Virus record (IMG/VR): IMGVR_UViG_3300000116_007530
Coordinates: 1-22,310 of that record
Reading direction: 5' to 3' (one strand)
DNA length: 22,310 bases
Origin: a virus
Shown here one piece after another: positions 22,137-22,310 of the stretch. The first letter of the stretch is position 1. Each line of letters starts with the position of its first letter. A program made the translations under genes and the position numbers. Under the pieces are notes generated by a model, which worked only from the letters and a program-made list of their open reading frames with translations, made no database searches and was not told the origin of the DNA.

Positions 22137-22307
22137 GGCCCGTTCTGTTTCTAGGTGGAACCCATACCCACCAGCATCATGCGGCTAACGCATAACCTGT
22201 AGGAGCAAAATTATCATTTGCATTTGTAGTTGTCTTACGATTAAGGTTGTTTGCACACCTGCTTCTCCACTTAACTATACACTACCTGTCGATCCTATTT
22301 CAGCCCC
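22137..22307 (-). ncRNA. ssrA: tmRNA coding piece (permuted, two-piece type), partial gene
   Basis: On the minus strand GGGGCTG starts at 22307 and continues AAATAGGATCGACAGG, the conserved 5' tRNA-like half of tmRNA, including the third G expected to form the G-U pair read by alanyl-tRNA synthetase. A pseudoknot-like region follows (GTTAAG near 22276 can pair with CTTAAT near 22245). A tag frame then ends GCG-TTA-GCC-GCA-TGA (stop 22179-22177). After the stop come a hairpin (GGTGG at 22172-22168 with CCACC at 22158-22154) and ACAGAACGGGCC, which can pair with the acceptor piece. A gene starts 33 bases later, so the 3' tRNA half is not downstream. It must lie upstream beyond 22310, as in permuted alphaproteobacterial tmRNA. 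Exact mature ends are estimates. Confidence 0.85.
22177..22221 (-). other. tmRNA proteolysis-tag reading frame
   Basis: From GCA at 22221 the frame reads ANDNFAPTGYALAA, then TGA. The AND start resembles enterobacterial and alphaproteobacterial tags, and the ALAA end is the classic ClpXP degron. The frame stays open upstream through AAT, ACA, ACT and ACA, so the resume codon could lie up to four codons earlier. GCA is chosen because most tmRNAs resume at an alanine codon. Confidence 0.75.
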
Positions 22308-22310
22308 ATC

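Noticed and set aside
22137-22307. Ordinary one-piece tmRNA or a tRNA
   Set aside because: There is no 3' acceptor half between the tag and the gene starting at 22103, and no anticodon arm; the permuted form explains what is seen.

Overview
The window reads as an AT-rich segment of a tailed-phage genome, most likely a T4-like marine phage that infects an alphaproteobacterium. The phage reading rests on a DnaB/gp41-type helicase, a reduced NAD+-dependent DNA ligase, a PC4-like protein, many small proteins without clear relatives, and dense packing with ATGA or TAATG junctions. The host reading rests on the right edge, which holds the coding half of a tmRNA whose 3' tRNA half is not downstream of the tag, as in the circularly permuted two-piece tmRNAs of alphaproteobacteria. 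The tag begins ANDNF and ends ALAA. 'Marine' and 'T4-like' are inferences from gene content. Every gene I accept is on the minus strand, so transcription runs from high to low coordinates.

Right to centre (22307 down to about 9400): after the tmRNA piece comes a long, nearly gapless operon for glycan synthesis and decoration. It holds two left-handed beta-helix acyltransferases, a WbqC-family protein, two methyltransferase-like proteins, a five-bladed beta-propeller protein related to glycosidases, a PhyH-type 2OG-Fe(II) oxygenase, five glycosyltransferase-like proteins, a DegT/DnrJ aminotransferase, an RmlB-like dehydratase, a second extended SDR, a eukaryotic-type phosphomannomutase, a two-TM membrane protein and two small unknown genes, one cysteine-rich. 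RmlB, DegT and acyltransferase together suggest an N-acylated amino-dideoxy sugar on a nucleotide carrier. The glycosyltransferases and methyltransferases could assemble it onto host LPS, a capsule or the virion.

Centre (about 9400 to 5785): an A-type iron-sulfur carrier, two more 2OG-Fe(II) oxygenases, a 458-aa protein of unknown function between them, a PC4-like protein and a small HTH protein.

Left (5781 to 1): a DUF3310-like protein, the ligase, a protein with four HTH-like repeats that has its own putative promoter and terminator, two small unknown proteins, a strong sigma70-like promoter, an HTH protein and the N-terminal two thirds of the replicative helicase. This is a replication and regulation module.

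Several genes begin at a codon other than the first possible one. I moved starts from in-frame TTG codons, or from an ATG lacking a Shine-Dalgarno sequence (SD), to better ATGs for the ligase, the Fe-S carrier, the aminotransferase, one SDR, the HTH-repeat protein and the Cys-rich protein. I kept TTG or GTG starts where an SD or the fold requires them (RmlB-like, DUF3310-like, WbqC). No gap exceeds 300 bases. I saw no CRISPR array, insertion sequence, integrase or complete tRNA.
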